Shown here: positions 62,075-64,000 of the stretch, piece by piece | Layout: every line of letters begins with the position of its first letter | Position numbering within the stretch: the stretch's first letter is position 1 | NCBI RefSeq assembly: GCF_048128805.1 | Contig: NC_136020.1 | Location: 7,771,653-7,835,652 of the forward strand | Length of the DNA stretch: 64,000 nt | Origin: Centroberyx gerrardi | Taxonomy: Eukaryota; Chordata; Actinopteri; Beryciformes; Berycidae | Direction of reading: 5' to 3' | Translations under genes and position numbers: made by a program | The notes under the pieces: model-generated | What the model was told of the DNA's origin: nothing | Database searches by the model: none | What the model saw: the letters and a program-made list of their open reading frames with translations, nothing else

Positions 62075-62124
<50 letters not shown>
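62075..62124. repeat. (AC)n microsatellite, long
   Basis: About twenty-five uninterrupted AC units. Confidence 0.95.
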
Positions 62125-62127
<3 letters not shown>

Positions 62128-64000
62128 GCTTAGATACCAGAGGGCTGAATACATTGATTGCGCCTTAACACTTAAAGATGTACACTGAATTGGATTATGG
62201 TGGCTGTTTGTACCTTATTAGTCTGACATTTCTACTGGAAGAAGACGGTGTCCCCAGATGACTCCGAGGACGGCTGCATTTAAATGTCAGACTACAAGGC
62301 CTAATGATTTTTATGCCTTGACATGTTTTAATACGCCCATAAAAGTGGAGAAAACTAGTGCATAAAGTGGAAGAATGTGGAGGGAGCAGAGAAACAGATA
62401 AGAGACCTCCTTTATTATCACTGCAGCTCCTTTCAAGAAGATGAGACACAGCAAACTCCTCGAGTGAAACCCTGACTGAGTGTATTTGATGATAGCAATT
62501 GTATAATGAGACTATCCTGAGGCCTGGCTGAAGTTCTCAACTCGAAAAAATCACAGGTTCGGCGTGGGCGAGGCGGAGCAGTGTCATGTTTTGAAGACTT
62601 TGTTGTGGTCCGTCTTTATTCTTTTCAAGATTTCATAACTTTGCGACGGCCTCAATCGAATGAATGTCCCCACGGGTTTGAGGGAGGCAGGTTCCTCCGT
62701 TTTCGTTTGCTTCCCCAAAATGTCACAGCTCGACAACAGAGGAGCAGCTTTGGATTTTCTCTGAAGTTCATAAAACAACAGCGCTTGTTTTACATCATTT
62801 TAATAGGCGGTAACCCGTATTTAAGCCTCCGCTGCATTAATACGAGGGCTATAATGTGGCTACTGTCTGTATTGACTTGTGCTGCAGTACAGGACTTGAC
62901 TTGCCCTGCGATGAGAGGCGCTTAAAACACAGGAGGTGCTATAATCAGCCATCGATCCGCAGGCAGAGGAGCCCTGGGTAGCTGCAGTGCTATTCAGCCG
63001 GGCCCTTCGATTTTGATAAAACAATGATGTATGGTGGGTGAGCAGTAGGGGAAACGAGCCGAGATAATTGTTTTGTTGGTGTTCGCTCCCTGATCACGCC
63101 GGGCCCTCGGTGAAGGTCATGCTTTATTGAGTGTTTGGCAGCACTTGTGACCATAACCATGCTGTTATGGGTAATAGTGTTATTGATCAAAGCCACAGCT
63201 TCCAAATAGTATATTTTACAACCTTCAGAAATCGCCCGTAAATGTACAGCCCAAGTTTTACAGAAATCTTTCCAAAAAAGTTGAGGTGGCTCAAAAGCTA
63301 ATCCAATAGCCAAGGGGAATGAATTTCAATGTTCCAATGCAGCATCAGGGAGCAGCTTATAATGTGGCTTGTAAAGACTGATTAGCATGATGCTGGCAGA
63401 CTGGTGGAGTGGGAGTCCAGTTCGGTACAAGACTAGAGGAGACTGTATCCTACAGGGGATTAACAAGGACAACACTGTCATAACAAGACAGACGGAGAGG
63501 CCGGCGTCTGGAGAGATGTAATGCACACTGTTGTCCTGTGGAAACCTCGTAACTCCAATTTTGTGTTTTAACTTCAACTGAAGGATTACATGCTCCTCTA
63601 CTGGTTTATGAAACTCGTTCAAAACCCATTGGATAAACTCAAAAGTACATGGGGGTCAAGCTGAAAACAAGGCTGCTTTTCTTAGTACATTTTGGAGATA
63701 CAAGGTTTTCACTGGACAGCAACAATATGTATATTAGAGAACAGATATAGATATAGATATTGTATATATACCTAAGTTTACCTAATTCTAATATGACTCT
63801 ACGTACATACTGTACATACAAACACATACAGTATATATGTATGTATGTGTGCATATATATATCCCTAGAGAGAGATGGAGAGAGAGGGAGACAGACAGAG
63901 AGAGAGTGAGATTAACTCCACCTCAGAATTGACTGTCTGCTTGCTGATGGCCTCTCTGCCACTCTGACAGATTCGACGGAGAGCCGCACCGCGGTGAGTG

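Larger units (their letters stand above)
57055..64000. other. Seven kilobases without a recognised gene
   Basis: I find no convincing coding exon. The stretch holds (CT)n at 59704-59743 and 59876-59915, (TG)n at 60923-60952, (CA)n at 61501-61536 and 62075-62124, and an AT-rich (TATATG)-like patch at 63720-63860. In between is long, repeat-poor sequence of balanced composition, for example 59.95-60.75 kb and 62.55-63.35 kb. It may be intergenic regulatory sequence or the intron of a gene lying to the right. Confidence 0.5.

Noticed and set aside
1-64000. CRISPR arrays, bacterial-type operons, integrons or retroviral/Polinton-like elements
   Set aside because: No spaced identical repeats, no prokaryotic gene organisation, and no long terminal repeat pair or capsid, envelope or integrase-type coding seen; the only retroelement coding found is LINE.

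Overview
The window is a piece of a ray-finned fish genome, most likely a percomorph-type teleost. Introns are compact with GT-AG junctions, (CA/GT)n and (CT)n microsatellites are dense, and short hAT-type MITEs, tRNA-derived SINEs and LINE tails are scattered through the introns. The protein repertoire (xCT-like transporter, Foxm1, Rhno1, Tulp3, TIPARP-like ADP-ribosyltransferase, class IV TRIM) is vertebrate. No species name can be supported from the sequence alone.

Layout. (1) 2.3-6.9 kb, plus strand: a 12-exon SLC7A11/xCT-like amino-acid exchanger. (2) 9.3-14.7 kb, minus strand: foxm1. (3) 16.4-17.7 kb, plus strand: rhno1, head-to-head with foxm1 across a compact shared promoter. (4) 19.3-42.8 kb, plus strand: tulp3, 11 coding exons with large first introns full of microsatellites and small transposons. 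(5) 45.3-49.6 kb, minus strand: a TIPARP-like mono-ADP-ribosyltransferase with CCCH, WWE and PARP domains. (6) 52.2-54.9 kb, minus strand: a RING/B-box/coiled-coil/PRY-SPRY TRIM E3 ligase, followed at 56-57 kb by the decayed remains of a second TRIM copy. (7) 57.1-64 kb: no recognisable gene, only simple repeats and unclassified unique sequence. I reconstructed all six genes exon by exon, and every splice phase closes on an open frame.

How they fit together. foxm1-rhno1-tulp3 is the same order and orientation known from human 12p13 (FOXM1-RHNO1-TULP3). It couples a G2/M transcription factor to a 9-1-1 checkpoint-clamp adaptor through one divergent promoter. That promoter carries E2F, CHR and paired CCAAT motifs, the usual cell-cycle promoter grammar. 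tulp3 is the ciliary IFT-A/phosphoinositide adaptor. The flanking genes differ from the human neighbourhood: an xCT-like gene lies on the foxm1 side, and a TIPARP-like plus TRIM pair (both families with stress or antiviral members) lies beyond tulp3.

I did not find a new enzyme system, CRISPR array or mobile gene cluster. The most interesting signals are structural. Six unrelated transposon copies sit within about 50 nt downstream of 5' splice sites. A (TG)n tract abuts a 3' splice site. Exon 2 of rhno1 starts with a perfect donor sequence. A five-copy hAT MITE family includes one copy with a nested insertion. Beside the TRIM gene lie a perfect hairpin and a TRIM fossil.
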